A stretch of 58,012 bases of DNA. Source: Deltaproteobacteria bacterium GWA2_38_16 (GTDB lineage: Bacteria > Bdellovibrionota > JACOXK01 > 2-02-FULL-40-11). Position numbers and translations under genes: made by a program. The notes under the pieces were generated by a model, which worked only from the letters and a program-made list of their open reading frames with translations, was not told the origin of the DNA and did not search any database. The number at the start of each line of letters is the position of its first letter. Within the stretch, counting starts at the first letter, position 1. Positions 7,838-16,167 of this stretch are shown piece by piece. The DNA lies in assembly GCA_001797335.1 (NCBI GenBank), contig MGPE01000006.1, positions 129,314 to 187,325 of the forward strand, in the 5' to 3' direction.

Positions 7838-7885
7838 AAAGAAAAACTGATTGAAGCCGCCATCGAAACCCTATCGATCTAAAAA
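7838..7885 (+). repeat. 48-bp direct repeat, copy 2 (orphan phosphorylase 3' end)
   Basis: Identical to 5981-6028 including the stop codon, but with no phosphorylase coding sequence upstream. It marks the distal boundary of the inserted protease unit. Confidence 0.95.
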
Positions 7886-7890
7886 ACACA

Positions 7891-8187
7891 TCAGGCTACT
7901 TTTTCAAGTTCAATCTTTATTTTTAAACGAAATGGATAAAGATAAAGGTCCAGAGTTTCTGGTTTTGGACGCCTTCGATCTTTTAAGAAATCAACAATGT
8001 TTGGAGATGGGATACCGGATACTTCTGAGAATTCCTTTACTCCCATTCGTTGAATGGCATGCTTAAGAGCTTCTTCCACACTTAGCCCTTCTTCTCCTTC
8101 CATAAGGGTGATAAAAAAATTCTGAGCAAATTTTGGATTTCTCATTTTTTCACTTAATCTGTGATCATAGGATTTACTTCGATTCAT
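7891..8187 (-). CDS. HigA-like antitoxin (addiction module antidote)
   Basis: A 98-residue protein with a helix-turn-helix in the second half (MGVKEFSEVSGIPSPNIVDF), typical of the Xre-like antidotes partnered with the addiction-module killer family. Starting at ATG 8187-8185, it overlaps the end of the toxin gene by 14 bp. The order is toxin first, antitoxin second, as in HigBA-type loci. It would neutralise the toxin and autoregulate the operon. The stop codon lies 6 bp from the distal 48-bp repeat of the neighbouring inserted unit. Confidence 0.75.
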   Translation of the reverse strand: MNRSKSYDHRLSEKMRNPKFAQNFFITLMEGEEGLSVEEALKHAIQRMGVKEFSEVSGIPSPNIVDFLKDRRRPKPETLDLYLYPFRLKIKIELEKVA

Positions 8188-8488
8188 ATATTCTCCAAAA
8201 TTCTTTTGCCTTTTGTATATTCTTATCCTGAGAACTCTTATCTCCTCCCAAAAGAAGGATCATTTGATTTTTACTCCTTCCAAAATAAACTCGATATCCA
8301 GGACCATAATCAATTTTAATTTCAAAAACACCATCTCCCACAGGTTTTAAATTTTTCCTACCACCCCCTAATGCAATACGATCTACATAGGCATAAATCT
8401 TTGCTTGAGTTACAATATCCAGTGTCTCTATCCATACTGAATAAGGCTCCCTATTTTTAATATTACCAAAAATGATAATTTTAATCAA
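8174..8488 (-). CDS. RelE/HigB-like toxin (addiction module killer protein)
   Basis: A 104-residue protein of the RelE/ParE superfamily. The hallmark segment is visible: LKPVGDGVFEIKIDYGPGYRVYFGR followed by ILLLGGDKSSQDKNIQKA (given here in two parts; the join is at residues about 75-77). Family members are ribosome-dependent mRNA interferases or gyrase poisons; which applies cannot be told. The start is TTG at 8488-8486 with AGGA upstream. Its start lies 9 bp after the comM stop on the same strand, so read-through from the sigma-54-driven comM gene is possible. Confidence 0.78.
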   Translation of the reverse strand: MIKIIIFGNIKNREPYSVWIETLDIVTQAKIYAYVDRIALGGGRKNLKPVGDGVFEIKIDYGPGYRVYFGRSKNQMILLLGGDKSSQDKNIQKAKEFWRIYESK

Positions 8489-8497
8489 GTTTTTTCC

Positions 8498-10009
8498 TCA
8501 TCTATCTAAAAAGCGAAGCTGGATGGCTTGGGCAATGTGGGGAGTTCTTATATTTTCTTCTCCTTCCATATCGGCCAACGTTCTCGATACTTTTAAAATT
8601 CGATGATAGGTCCGATAGCTCAATCCAAATTTTTCCATCGCTTCATTTAAAATTTTTTCTGCCGAAGATTCTAAGGTACAAAACTCTGCAATAGCCCTAG
8701 GAGACATGTGACTATTGGTAAAAAAATGACACTCCTTAAATCGAGATCCTTGGATGTTTCTGGCTTTCAACACTCGTTCTAAAATATCTTTCGATGATTC
8801 TTCTAGTGATGAAGACCCCTCTTCTACAGTAACTGCCGGCACCAACACTTGAACATCAATTCTATCCATTAAAGGCCCTGACAGCTTTCCTCGATAGTGC
8901 TGGATCCGGGCATCACTACAGATACAATCTTTTTTAGGATGATTTAAATACCCACACGGGCAAGGGTTCATCGCTGCTACCAGCATAAATCTAGCCGGAT
9001 ATAAAAATCGTCCATTGACCCGACATACAGAAATTTTTCCTTCTTCCATGGGTTCCCTTAAGACTTCCAGTACATCTCTTTTAAATTCGGGAATCTCATC
9101 TAAAAAAAGTATCCCATGATGCGCAAGACTGACTTCCCCAGGCATAATAGAATTTTTTCCACCTCCTACGAGCGCCGCATAAGAAGCCGTGTGATGGGGA
9201 CTTCGAAAAGGACGCTCATAAATAAGTGATTCCTTAGGTTTTAATAACCCAGATACCGAATAGACCTGGGTTGTTTCCAAAGATTCTTTAAAAGTTAAAG
9301 GAGGTAAAATCGATGGTAAGCGTCTAGCCAACATAGACTTTCCACATCCCGGAGGACCCATCATGAGTACATTGTGTCCTCCCGCCGCAGCAATTTCTAA
9401 CGCCCGCTTAGCCCACTTTTGCCCTTTCACCTCAGAAAAATCTATTTCTGACTTCTGTGAGGAAGAAGGCTCAGAAAATTTAACGGGAGTTAAAGATATT
9501 TCTTCTTTTAAAAATTGAATAGCTTCCATCAAACTTTCAATACCATACACATTCATCTGAGAAACAACCGAAGCTTCCAGTGCGTTTTCTTTTGGTAAGA
9601 GAACGGTTTTAATCCCTTGTTTATAGGCCGAAAGCACTAGCGGCAATACCCCTCGAATAGGCTGGAGCCTCCCTTCCAACGATAGTTCACCTAAAAAAAG
9701 ATATTCTTTATATTTTTGACAATTCCATTGTTGGTCGGCCATAAGAAGTCCTAACGCAATGGCCAATTCAAAAGAAGATCCCTCTTTTTTAAGGTGGGCA
9801 GGGGATAAATTCACCGTAATTCGTTTCATGGGAAAAGAAACATCACTATTTTTAAATGCCGATCGAACACGCTCTTTACTTTCTTTTACCGACGTATCCG
9901 GCAACCCTACTACACAAAAAGAGGGGAGCCCAGATTGTAAATCCACCTCTACCCTCACTAAACACGCCTTAAGCCCCACCACACACCCACTCATCACATA
10001 TGAAAGCAT
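8498..10009 (-). CDS. comM: ComM/YifB-family Mg-chelatase-like AAA+ ATPase
   Basis: The family includes ComM, a hexameric helicase that promotes branch migration during integration of transformed DNA. In order: an N-terminal Lon-type domain (GLPSFCVVGLPDTSVKES), Walker A GPPGCGKSMLA (~215-225), HHTASYAALVGGG, Walker B ILFLDEIPEF, a Cys cluster CPCGYLNHPKKDCICS, and a C-terminal helical domain with SYRTYHRILKVSRTLAD. I set the start at ATG 10009-10007 because AGGAGG stands directly upstream and family members begin at this point. The longer ORF to 10054 runs through the promoter. A sigma-54 element at 10033-10050 implies unusual RpoN control of this gene. 503 residues, normal size. Confidence 0.92.
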   Translation of the reverse strand: MLSYVMSGCVVGLKACLVRVEVDLQSGLPSFCVVGLPDTSVKESKERVRSAFKNSDVSFPMKRITVNLSPAHLKKEGSSFELAIALGLLMADQQWNCQKYKEYLFLGELSLEGRLQPIRGVLPLVLSAYKQGIKTVLLPKENALEASVVSQMNVYGIESLMEAIQFLKEEISLTPVKFSEPSSSQKSEIDFSEVKGQKWAKRALEIAAAGGHNVLMMGPPGCGKSMLARRLPSILPPLTFKESLETTQVYSVSGLLKPKESLIYERPFRSPHHTASYAALVGGGKNSIMPGEVSLAHHGILFLDEIPEFKRDVLEVLREPMEEGKISVCRVNGRFLYPARFMLVAAMNPCPCGYLNHPKKDCICSDARIQHYRGKLSGPLMDRIDVQVLVPAVTVEEGSSSLEESSKDILERVLKARNIQGSRFKECHFFTNSHMSPRAIAEFCTLESSAEKILNEAMEKFGLSYRTYHRILKVSRTLADMEGEENIRTPHIAQAIQLRFLDR

Positions 10010-10032
10010 AATAAACCTCCTGAAATCAGGAT

Positions 10033-10050
10033 ATGCAAAGCGTGTGCCAG
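10033..10050 (-). promoter_or_regulatory. Sigma-54 promoter for comM
   Basis: The minus strand reads CTGGCACACGCTTTGCAT. GG (10048-10047) and GC (10036-10035) are 10 bases apart. The predicted start near 10023 leaves a leader of only about 15 nt carrying AGGAGG. The site lies inside a module shared with 43973-44040. Confidence 0.75.
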
Positions 10051-10071
10051 GCATTTTGAGCTTGAAATGAG

Positions 10072-10095
10072 AAAAAAGCGGACGGAAAACCGTCC
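10072..10095 (-). terminator. Rho-independent terminator of lgt
   Basis: The stem GGACGG/CCGTCC (10095-10090 with 10085-10080) has a 4-nt loop and is followed on the minus strand by six T residues (10077-10072). It lies directly after the lgt stop codon. Confidence 0.85.
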
Positions 10096-10096
10096 A

Positions 10097-10891
10097 CTAC
10101 GACGGAAGCTTACGAGCGCGCCACCAAAGAAGAATTCCTCCCAGGATCATAAAAAGTCCTAAAAACTGAGAGGTAGAAAGAATATTGGAAATAACAAAAC
10201 CACGGACTTCATCCCCTCTAAAAATTTCAATAACACCACGTCCGATAGGATAAAAAATAAGGTACCCCGCTAAAAGTTGGCCATCAAACTTTTTTCGTTT
10301 TCTCATCCAAATTAAAATTAAAAATACCAAAAAATTAGCGCTAGCTTGCCACAGCTGAGTTGCATAAAGAGGAATACCCAGCGGTCTAGAAAAACTATCG
10401 GGATTAGTAGCCACATAACTAATGGGAAATTGTACAAAATCACAAATTTTCCCATGACAACATCCCGCTAAAAAACATCCCAATCTTCCAAACATGGTTC
10501 CCAATGCCAAATAGGGCGCGAAAATATCCATAGATTTTAAGATGGGTATTTTGTGCTTTTTTGTATACCACCAAAGCACAATAGCAGCGGGAATAAACCC
10601 TCCTAAAAAGGTATATCCCCCCTTCCATACTTTTGGAATTTCAAGAGGATTAGAAAAATAATAAGAAGGCTTTTCAAAAAATACATGAAAAAGACGAGAT
10701 CCAATAAGGGCCGCTAAAATAATATAGGTCGCTACATTTAAAAAATGTTCAGGATCTAACCCCTCTGTTTTAGCTCGTCTGACGACTAAATATAACGCTA
10801 GGCTAAAACCAATAGCTAACATCGTCCCATATCCGGGAATAGGGATATAAGAATCTGCTCCGAACGGAATCTTTAGTAAAATCGGATACAT
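10097..10891 (-). CDS. lgt: Prolipoprotein diacylglyceryl transferase
   Basis: An inner-membrane enzyme that transfers diacylglyceryl from phosphatidylglycerol to the lipobox Cys of prolipoproteins, first step of lipoprotein maturation. The 264-residue protein has about seven membrane segments. The signature region GRLGCFLAGCCHGK and the arginine-bearing GSRLFHVFFE and YPIGRGVIEIFRGDE motifs are present. Its presence agrees with lipobox proteins elsewhere in the window (13555-14274, 36373-37260). It ends at a strong terminator that separates it from comM. Confidence 0.95.
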   Translation of the reverse strand: MYPILLKIPFGADSYIPIPGYGTMLAIGFSLALYLVVRRAKTEGLDPEHFLNVATYIILAALIGSRLFHVFFEKPSYYFSNPLEIPKVWKGGYTFLGGFIPAAIVLWWYTKKHKIPILKSMDIFAPYLALGTMFGRLGCFLAGCCHGKICDFVQFPISYVATNPDSFSRPLGIPLYATQLWQASANFLVFLILIWMRKRKKFDGQLLAGYLIFYPIGRGVIEIFRGDEVRGFVISNILSTSQFLGLFMILGGILLWWRARKLPS

Positions 10892-10947
10892 AAATAGAAG
10901 TATGACCTATTTTTAAAGATTCTGTCAATAAAACCTCTTAGATTTAG

Positions 10948-10976
10948 TTGCTTGAAAGACAATTTTACCGTATACT
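10948..10976 (+). promoter_or_regulatory. Sigma-70 promoter of the response regulator gene
   Basis: TTGCTT (10948-10953) and TATACT (10971-10976) are spaced by 17 bp. A transcription start near 10983 would give a ~50-nt leader to the ATG at 11034. Confidence 0.55.
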
Positions 10977-11033
10977 AAGAGTGTTTCAAAGGTATCGTTT
11001 TCTCATTCATCTTAACCAAAAAAGGGGTAATGT

Positions 11034-11546
11034 ATGGGAAGTTTTGATTCTAAAGGCCTGTCTACTAAAAAGTTAGCAGAAGAAATCGAACGGATTAAAA
11101 AAAATAAACTTCTTAAAAATAAAGTTGTCTCTTTGGCAGACTATAGAAGTGTTCATCATAAAAAATCAGCAGCCCATCTTTTAGTGGTAGATGATGATGA
11201 AACCACCCGAAATGTTTTAAAGCGTTTATTTGAAAAAGAAGGCTTTGATGTCATGCTTGCCTCTGATGCTACAGAACTGGTTAAAGTTTTAGAAGATCAC
11301 CCTCCAGAACTCATTCTTCTAGATATTAATCTTCCGTGGGTCGATGGATTTGAACTGTGTAAGCTTTTAAAAAATCACGAAGACTTAAAAGACGTTCCCA
11401 TTGTGTTTATTTCAGGAAGAAAAAGCGAAATCGATAAAAAACACGCCTTTAAACTCGGCGCACATGACTACTTAACAAAACCTTTTAATATTAAAGAAAT
11501 TACCCAAACCGTAAGAACCCTTATCAATCTTCACTTAGCTAAGTGA
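11034..11546 (+). CDS. Single-domain response regulator with basic N-terminal extension
   Basis: A CheY-like receiver domain occupies residues ~47-168: acidic pocket VVDDDE, phospho-acceptor Asp97 in LILLDINLPWVDG, Ser127 and Lys149 in YLTKPF. The first ~46 residues are Lys-rich and predicted helical, with no known domain. There is no output domain, so it probably signals through a protein partner. No histidine kinase is adjacent. Its 3' end overlaps the convergent ABC ATPase gene by 16 bp. A sigma-70 promoter is visible upstream. Confidence 0.85.
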   Translation: MGSFDSKGLSTKKLAEEIERIKKNKLLKNKVVSLADYRSVHHKKSAAHLLVVDDDETTRNVLKRLFEKEGFDVMLASDATELVKVLEDHPPELILLDINLPWVDGFELCKLLKNHEDLKDVPIVFISGRKSEIDKKHAFKLGAHDYLTKPFNIKEITQTVRTLINLHLAK

Positions 11547-12511
11547 CACGAAACCCAATGACTAGGCGCTAACTCTCGCAGAGGAGGATGCTCTGTTTTA
11601 CATCTCTCAATAATCTCATAATGACATCGGGTATGAAAAGGACATCCCGACGGAGGAGAAATGGGACTAGGCACATCTCCTTTTAAAATAATTCGCTTTT
11701 TATTGGTTTTAGGATCTGCTACCGGGATGGCCGATAAAAGAGCTTGGGTATAGGGATGTTTTGGACTTCGATATAAATCTTCACTTTTTGCAAGCTCCAC
11801 AATTTCTCCTAAATACATGACCGCCACTCTGTTGCTCAGATACTCAACCACTTTTAAATCATGAGAAATAAAAAGATACGTTAGCCCCAATTTTTTTTGT
11901 AGATCAGACAGTAAATTAATGACTTGAGCCTGGATCGACACATCCAGGGCTGATACCGGCTCATCACACACAATAAATTCAGGTCTTAAAGCAATGGCTC
12001 TGGCAATTCCAATCCGTTGACGTTGCCCCCCACTAAATTCATGGGGATATCGGTTAATCACTTCCCCCCTCATCCCGACCTCTTCTAAAAGTTCTACTAT
12101 CTTATCTAGTTTTTCTTTTCTGGTTTTTACTAAATTGTGAATAACCAGTGGCTCTCCAATAATATTTCCGACGGTCATTCGAGGATTTAATGAGGCATAA
12201 GGATCTTGAAAAATAATTTGCATATGTCGTCTGGCACGCCTTAACTCTCGAGAATTAAATTTTAAAATATTACTGCCTTTTAAAATTATTTCACCCCGAG
12301 TAGGCTCAATGAGTCGCAAGATAGCTCGTCCCAATGTAGATTTCCCACAGCCGCTTTCTCCTACCAAGCCTACCGTTTCTCCTTTAAAAATATCCAGCGT
12401 AATTCCATTGACGGCTTTTACGGTGGCCATTTCTCTTGAAAAAAGCCCTTTTTTAATGGGGAAATGTTTTACAAGATCTTTAATTTCTAAAAGTTTTTCA
12501 TTTCCGTTCAT
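11531..12511 (-). CDS. dppF: Oligopeptide/dipeptide ABC transporter ATP-binding protein (DppF/OppF type)
   Basis: A cytoplasmic ATPase of peptide importers. Walker A is [11 protein letters not shown], the ABC signature [14 protein letters not shown] and Walker [13 protein letters not shown]. The C-terminal oligopeptide-ABC extension carries [16 protein letters not shown], a cysteine pattern that can hold an iron-sulfur cluster in this family. I chose ATG 12511-12509 because it forms an ATGA overlap with the stop of the partner gene; an upstream in-frame Met at 12529 is less likely. No permease or binding-protein gene accompanies the pair here. Confidence 0.88.
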   Translation of the reverse strand: MNGNEKLLEIKDLVKHFPIKKGLFSREMATVKAVNGITLDIFKGETVGLVGESGCGKSTLGRAILRLIEPTRGEIILKGSNILKFNSRELRRARRHMQIIFQDPYASLNPRMTVGNIIGEPLVIHNLVKTRKEKLDKIVELLEEVGMRGEVINRYPHEFSGGQRQRIGIARAIALRPEFIVCDEPVSALDVSIQAQVINLLSDLQKKLGLTYLFISHDLKVVEYLSNRVAVMYLGEIVELAKSEDLYRSPKHPYTQALLSAIPVADPKTNKKRIILKGDVPSPISPPSGCPFHTRCHYEIIERCKTEHPPLRELAPSHWVSCHLAK

Positions 12512-13497
12512 ACTTTTGCCTCGAAGCAACTTACCCAGTGTCCTGGTAAAATTTCTCGTAATTGGGGTTCTTCTTTCTTACAGTGAGGAACCTTTAAATA
12601 ACAGCGCTCCTCAAAGGGACATCCCCCTTGAAGTTCCAAAATATTGGGTACCATACCAGGAATGGTTTGAAGTTTTTCTAGTTTTTCAGCCCCATGTCCT
12701 GCCATTTGTAATGAGGGAATCGATTTTAAAAGTCCAACGGTATAGGGGTGAAGTGGCCGTTCAAAAATTTCTGCAACCAATGCCTGCTCTACAATTTTTC
12801 CCGCATACATGACAATAACTTCATCGGCAACTTCTGCCACCACTCCTAAGTCATGGGTAATGAGCATAATAGACATGCCAAATTCATCTTGGAGTTTATA
12901 CAATAAATCCAAAATTTGAGCTTGAATCGTCACATCCAAAGCTGTCGTAGGTTCATCGGCAATTAAAAGTTCTGGCTCACAGGATAACGCCATAGCAATC
13001 ATCACCCGTTGCCGCATTCCCCCGCTCATTTGATGAGGATATTCATCTACGCGCCTTTCAGCAGAAGGAATTCCAACCAATCTTAGCATTTCAATGGTTT
13101 TATTTTTAACTTCTTTTGGAGACAGATCCTGGTGAAGAGCAATAGCTTCTTCAATTTGATTTCCGATGGTAAAAACAGGATTTAAGGAGGTCATGGGTTC
13201 TTGAAAGATCATGGAAATTTTATTTCCCCGAATGTCTCTCATTTCATGAAGGGGAATTTTGGTTAAATCTCGACCTTGATATAAAATTTGTCCCCCTGTA
13301 ATTTTTCCCGGAGGTTCAGCAATCAACCGCATAATGGAAAGTGCAGTGACACTTTTTCCACAACCACTTTCTCCAACAATTCCTAAGGTTTTTCCTTTAT
13401 AGATTTTAAAACTCACATCATCAACGGCTTTGAGCTCCCCCTCTTCAATAAAAAAAGAGGTCTTTAAATTTCGAATATCTAATAGAAGATCACTCAT
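12508..13497 (-). CDS. dppD: Oligopeptide/dipeptide ABC transporter ATP-binding protein (DppD/OppD type)
   Basis: Partner ATPase of the preceding gene, 329 residues. Walker A is [13 protein letters not shown], the signature [15 protein letters not shown] and Walker [15 protein letters not shown]. The C-terminal extension [16 protein letters not shown] has the same Cys arrangement. The two ATPases form a heterodimer in Dpp/Opp systems. It is separated by 57 bp from the upstream lipoprotein gene on the same strand. The membrane subunits and substrate-binding protein must be encoded elsewhere, or the pair serves several permeases. Confidence 0.88.
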   Translation of the reverse strand: MSDLLLDIRNLKTSFFIEEGELKAVDDVSFKIYKGKTLGIVGESGCGKSVTALSIMRLIAEPPGKITGGQILYQGRDLTKIPLHEMRDIRGNKISMIFQEPMTSLNPVFTIGNQIEEAIALHQDLSPKEVKNKTIEMLRLVGIPSAERRVDEYPHQMSGGMRQRVMIAMALSCEPELLIADEPTTALDVTIQAQILDLLYKLQDEFGMSIMLITHDLGVVAEVADEVIVMYAGKIVEQALVAEIFERPLHPYTVGLLKSIPSLQMAGHGAEKLEKLQTIPGMVPNILELQGGCPFEERCYLKVPHCKKEEPQLREILPGHWVSCFEAKV

Positions 13498-13554
13498 ATA
13501 GCTTACCTCATGAAATACGAAATTCCCCCCCCTTTCGCAAGGACTATTTCAATT

Positions 13555-14274
13555 TTATTCAGACTCTTCTTCCCCCTTAAAAATGGGAGATGTTTTATGA
13601 GCACCCCTTAAATCAATCCACCGGGCTTGAGCAGGTTTTTCAATTTTAAAATGCATGGAAGAAAACTTGGGAGGATTTAAATCATATGCATCCCATCTCC
13701 ACTCGACCGTGTCTTTTGTTTTCTTATCCGTCAACTTAAATCCTCGGGGATAAAACAATTTTAGTTCTTCCTTCTCCTTCACTTCATAAAAATCTAATTG
13801 AAAACGTTTATGGTGTTTAAAAAAATCATACGTCTTTTGAGAAAAATAAATAAGGCCAAATATGTTTTCTTCCGTCAATTCAAAAGGCAAAAATTGCTGC
13901 GTTACCTGTTCTTTGGCTTCTCCCACATAGTATTTCTCTTCCGGAATCACATAATAGGTCACTTTTCCCTGATAAATGGTTAACACACTTAAGGGAACAC
14001 CAAAAAAATTTCCCGTTTCCATTCTTAAATGATCTGGTTTTTCACTCACCACTAAAACTTCTACAGAACCTTTTTTCTTGCCAAACGAAAAAAATACACG
14101 CGCAACTCCGCGAAAAGAATGGATTTTTTCTTGATTATGCTTAAATGCTGGAGACAACTCGGTTTCTTTAACTACCTCCTGAAGCGATGGCCCACATGCT
14201 ATGAAAAGTAAGCAACTTACCCAAATAATGAATGTCATCCTGAACGAAGTGAAGGATCTCATCTTAAAGAACAT
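13555..14274 (-). CDS. Outer-membrane lipoprotein, LolB/DUF4292-like fold
   Basis: A 239-residue lipoprotein with lipobox LLFIACG. The mature part (IHSFRGVARVFFSFGKKKG, then alternating beta strands, YQGKVTYYVIPEEKYYVG) resembles LolA/LolB-type beta-sheet lipoproteins. Function in lipoprotein or lipid handling is inferred. The N-terminus MRSFTSFRMT is the translation of a half copy of the inverted-repeat element (14234-14260), so a repeat has become part of the signal peptide. Three Met codons (14274, 14262, 14238) could start it and none has a strong ribosome site. It follows the TPR gene by 14 bp, indicating an operon. Confidence 0.65.
   Translation of the reverse strand: MFFKMRSFTSFRMTFIIWVSCLLFIACGPSLQEVVKETELSPAFKHNQEKIHSFRGVARVFFSFGKKKGSVEVLVVSEKPDHLRMETGNFFGVPLSVLTIYQGKVTYYVIPEEKYYVGEAKEQVTQQFLPFELTEENIFGLIYFSQKTYDFFKHHKRFQLDFYEVKEKEELKLFYPRGFKLTDKKTKDTVEWRWDAYDLNPPKFSSMHFKIEKPAQARWIDLRGAHKTSPIFKGEEESE
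14234..14260. repeat. Half copy of the GTCATTCTGAGC-type element inside a coding region
   Basis: Twenty-seven bases beginning GTCATCCTGAACGAAG match the left arm of the 5049-5122 element at about 21 positions. Read on the minus strand they encode part of the lipoprotein signal peptide. Confidence 0.7.
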
Positions 14275-14288
14275 CTAAAAAAGATAAC

Positions 14289-16112
14289 TTATTTGTTTGT
14301 GGCAGGGAAGCGTTTTTTAATAATTTCTTCTTGGGAAAGATTTTCTATCTTTTGTTTAATAGAATCTACTATTTTTTTATCCACATTGGCTGGATTGGCT
14401 TGAGCCGCCTTTTGATAAAACTCATAGGCTTTGGCCAAATCTCCTAATTTCATATATACATCTCCCAAGTGATCTAAAATAACCGGTTCATCTGGTTTCA
14501 TGGAGACTGCTTTTTCTAAAATGGATCTGGCTTTTTTATAATTCCCTCTTAAATAATACATCCATCCCAAACTATCTTCGATATATCCTTCTCCAGGCTT
14601 TAATTTCAAGGCAGCTTGAATCAGCTTTTCAGCTTCATCTAGCTTCATGTTATGGCTAACATAAGTATACCCCATAAAATTTAAAGCATCCGCATTGTTT
14701 GGATTTATTTTTAAAATATCCTGCATCACACTAATAGCCCTCTCAAAATCTCCCTGTTTGTCATAGATGGCTCCTAAATAGTATAAAATCCTTTCTTCTT
14801 TAGGAAACTTTTGGACCCCTTCTCGTAAAATTTTTGCCGCCTCATCATATTTTTCTTCCCGCTCGTAGACAGACGCCATTAAATCATAAAATTGATTTTG
14901 AAGTGGATATTTTTGAAGTGCATGTTTAATGATTTCCAGGGCTTCTTTATATCGTTTTTCTTCTCTTAATAAATATGCTTGGCGACTGACCGCATCTACA
15001 TAGAAAGAAGAACTATCCGGAACTTGTTTTAATTCTTCCATAGCCTTGGAGAAAAGATTTAATTTCTCATAGGTCGCAGACAAATAATAATGAATTCTAT
15101 CGGAATCTGGATATTGTTTTAAAAGCTCTTCAAATTCTAATTTTGATTTTTCGTATTGGCCAATTTCATAATAAATGAGGCCAATCCGCACCCGGTTATT
15201 CACATCTTGAGGATCTTGATATTTAAGATCCTCTAAAAGCCTCAAAGCCCTAGCATAATCTTTTTTTGCCAGCAAAAGCTGTACCGCTCGTCTTAACAGA
15301 CGAACATTGGACGATCCTTTTTCCAAAACACCCATATAAATATCAATGGCCTTATCTACATTATCTTTGGTTTCATAATAAAGTCCCAAAGCGATTGCCG
15401 CTGATTGAAACGATGGGTTAATCTCTAAAGATTTTTTATAGTTACTGATCGCTTTAGACATTTGGCCTTTTTCTGAATATACCTGTCCCAAATAATAATA
15501 GGCTAAAAAAGACTGAGGCTCTATTTTAAGTAGCTTTTGGAGAGTTTGAATCGCATTATCGTATTTTTTTTCTTCTGAATACAGTGTGGCTAAGAAAATA
15601 TAGGTTTTTTCATTTTCAGGATTTAATTTAATAGCTTTTGTATAATGATCTTCGGCTTTTTTATATTCTTTGGTAGCAGTATAAATCCCTCCCAACAAGA
15701 GATGTGCATTGAGTTCCTGGGGATTAAGCTCAATAGCTTTTTTAAGATAGGTTGTTGCAATTTCAAATTCAGATCTTTTTAAATATTCTTCTCCCAGCCG
15801 TGTATTTAAATAAGAAGAATCTGGATCTAATTTTAAAGCTTTCTTAAAATACTCAGTTGCTTCTTTTAAATCTCCCTTCTCACTGGCCAATTCTCCTAGT
15901 GAAAAATAAAATCCAGCTTTTTGAACATTGATATCTTCTTTTAAAGAACGAGATTTTCTAATCACCCCACCCACATCTTCATCATTGGAAGAAATCTGAA
16001 GAGGTTTATTTTTTTCCTTTAACCGAGTTTCTACATGATAAAAGATAAAACTGGCACACAGCGTAAAAACGCTCATCCACAGTGTTGCTCTCCATAGGAT
16101 TTTTTTATTCAC
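14289..16112 (-). CDS. Membrane-anchored TPR protein
   Basis: 607 residues with one N-terminal membrane anchor (residues 8-26) and then about 14-16 tandem tetratricopeptide repeats, seen as recurrent A-x-x-Y-x-x-A-I-x-L-x-P/N-P patterns (for example YKKAEDHYTKAIKLNPENEK). TPR arrays are scaffolds for protein-protein interaction. With the periplasm-facing anchor and the downstream LolB-like lipoprotein it probably acts in envelope assembly; this is inference from context. Its start is followed upstream by the tRNA-Sec promoter on the other strand. No enzymatic domain is visible. Confidence 0.85.
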   Translation of the reverse strand: MNKKILWRATLWMSVFTLCASFIFYHVETRLKEKNKPLQISSNDEDVGGVIRKSRSLKEDINVQKAGFYFSLGELASEKGDLKEATEYFKKALKLDPDSSYLNTRLGEEYLKRSEFEIATTYLKKAIELNPQELNAHLLLGGIYTATKEYKKAEDHYTKAIKLNPENEKTYIFLATLYSEEKKYDNAIQTLQKLLKIEPQSFLAYYYLGQVYSEKGQMSKAISNYKKSLEINPSFQSAAIALGLYYETKDNVDKAIDIYMGVLEKGSSNVRLLRRAVQLLLAKKDYARALRLLEDLKYQDPQDVNNRVRIGLIYYEIGQYEKSKLEFEELLKQYPDSDRIHYYLSATYEKLNLFSKAMEELKQVPDSSSFYVDAVSRQAYLLREEKRYKEALEIIKHALQKYPLQNQFYDLMASVYEREEKYDEAAKILREGVQKFPKEERILYYLGAIYDKQGDFERAISVMQDILKINPNNADALNFMGYTYVSHNMKLDEAEKLIQAALKLKPGEGYIEDSLGWMYYLRGNYKKARSILEKAVSMKPDEPVILDHLGDVYMKLGDLAKAYEFYQKAAQANPANVDKKIVDSIKQKIENLSQEEIIKKRFPATNK

Positions 16113-16125
16113 TCTGTAACCTCAC

Positions 16126-16155
16126 TTGACAAAAAACGTTCCTTTGTCCTAGCTA
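16126..16155 (+). promoter_or_regulatory. Promoter of tRNA-Sec
   Basis: TTGACA (16126-16131) and TAGCTA (16150-16155) are 18 bp apart. The expected start is about 16162, just before the mature tRNA 5' end at 16168. Confidence 0.55.
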
Positions 16156-16167
16156 TGAATAGGGTGT

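Larger units (their letters stand above)
6029..7885. mobile_element. 1857-bp inserted accessory unit at a gene 3' end
   Basis: The unit runs from the end of repeat copy 1 through copy 2. It carries a papain-like secreted protease and a small Cys-rich secreted protein, both reading towards the phosphorylase 3' end. The distal copy 2 has no remaining gene attached, so the unit interrupts what was once phosphorylase followed directly by the toxin-antitoxin region. No integrase, transposase or terminal inverted repeat is visible. Mechanism (site-specific, Campbell-type or duplication) is inferred. Confidence 0.6.
10031..10095 (-). repeat. Terminator plus sigma-54 promoter module, copy 1
   Basis: About 65 bp are shared, in opposite orientation, with 43973-44038. 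Both copies have the GGACGG-TTTT-CCGTCC hairpin, a T-run, an AGCTCAAAA block and the CTGGCACNNGCTTTGCATAT element, with a few substitutions between copies. This copy separates lgt from comM. Confidence 0.85.

Noticed and set aside
10010-10054. Upstream extension of comM
   Set aside because: It runs through the ribosome site and most of the sigma-54 promoter; homologues begin at the internal Met with AGGAGG.
14378-14386. DnaA-box sequence inside the TPR gene
   Set aside because: A single match within coding sequence, not clustered and without AT-rich flank.
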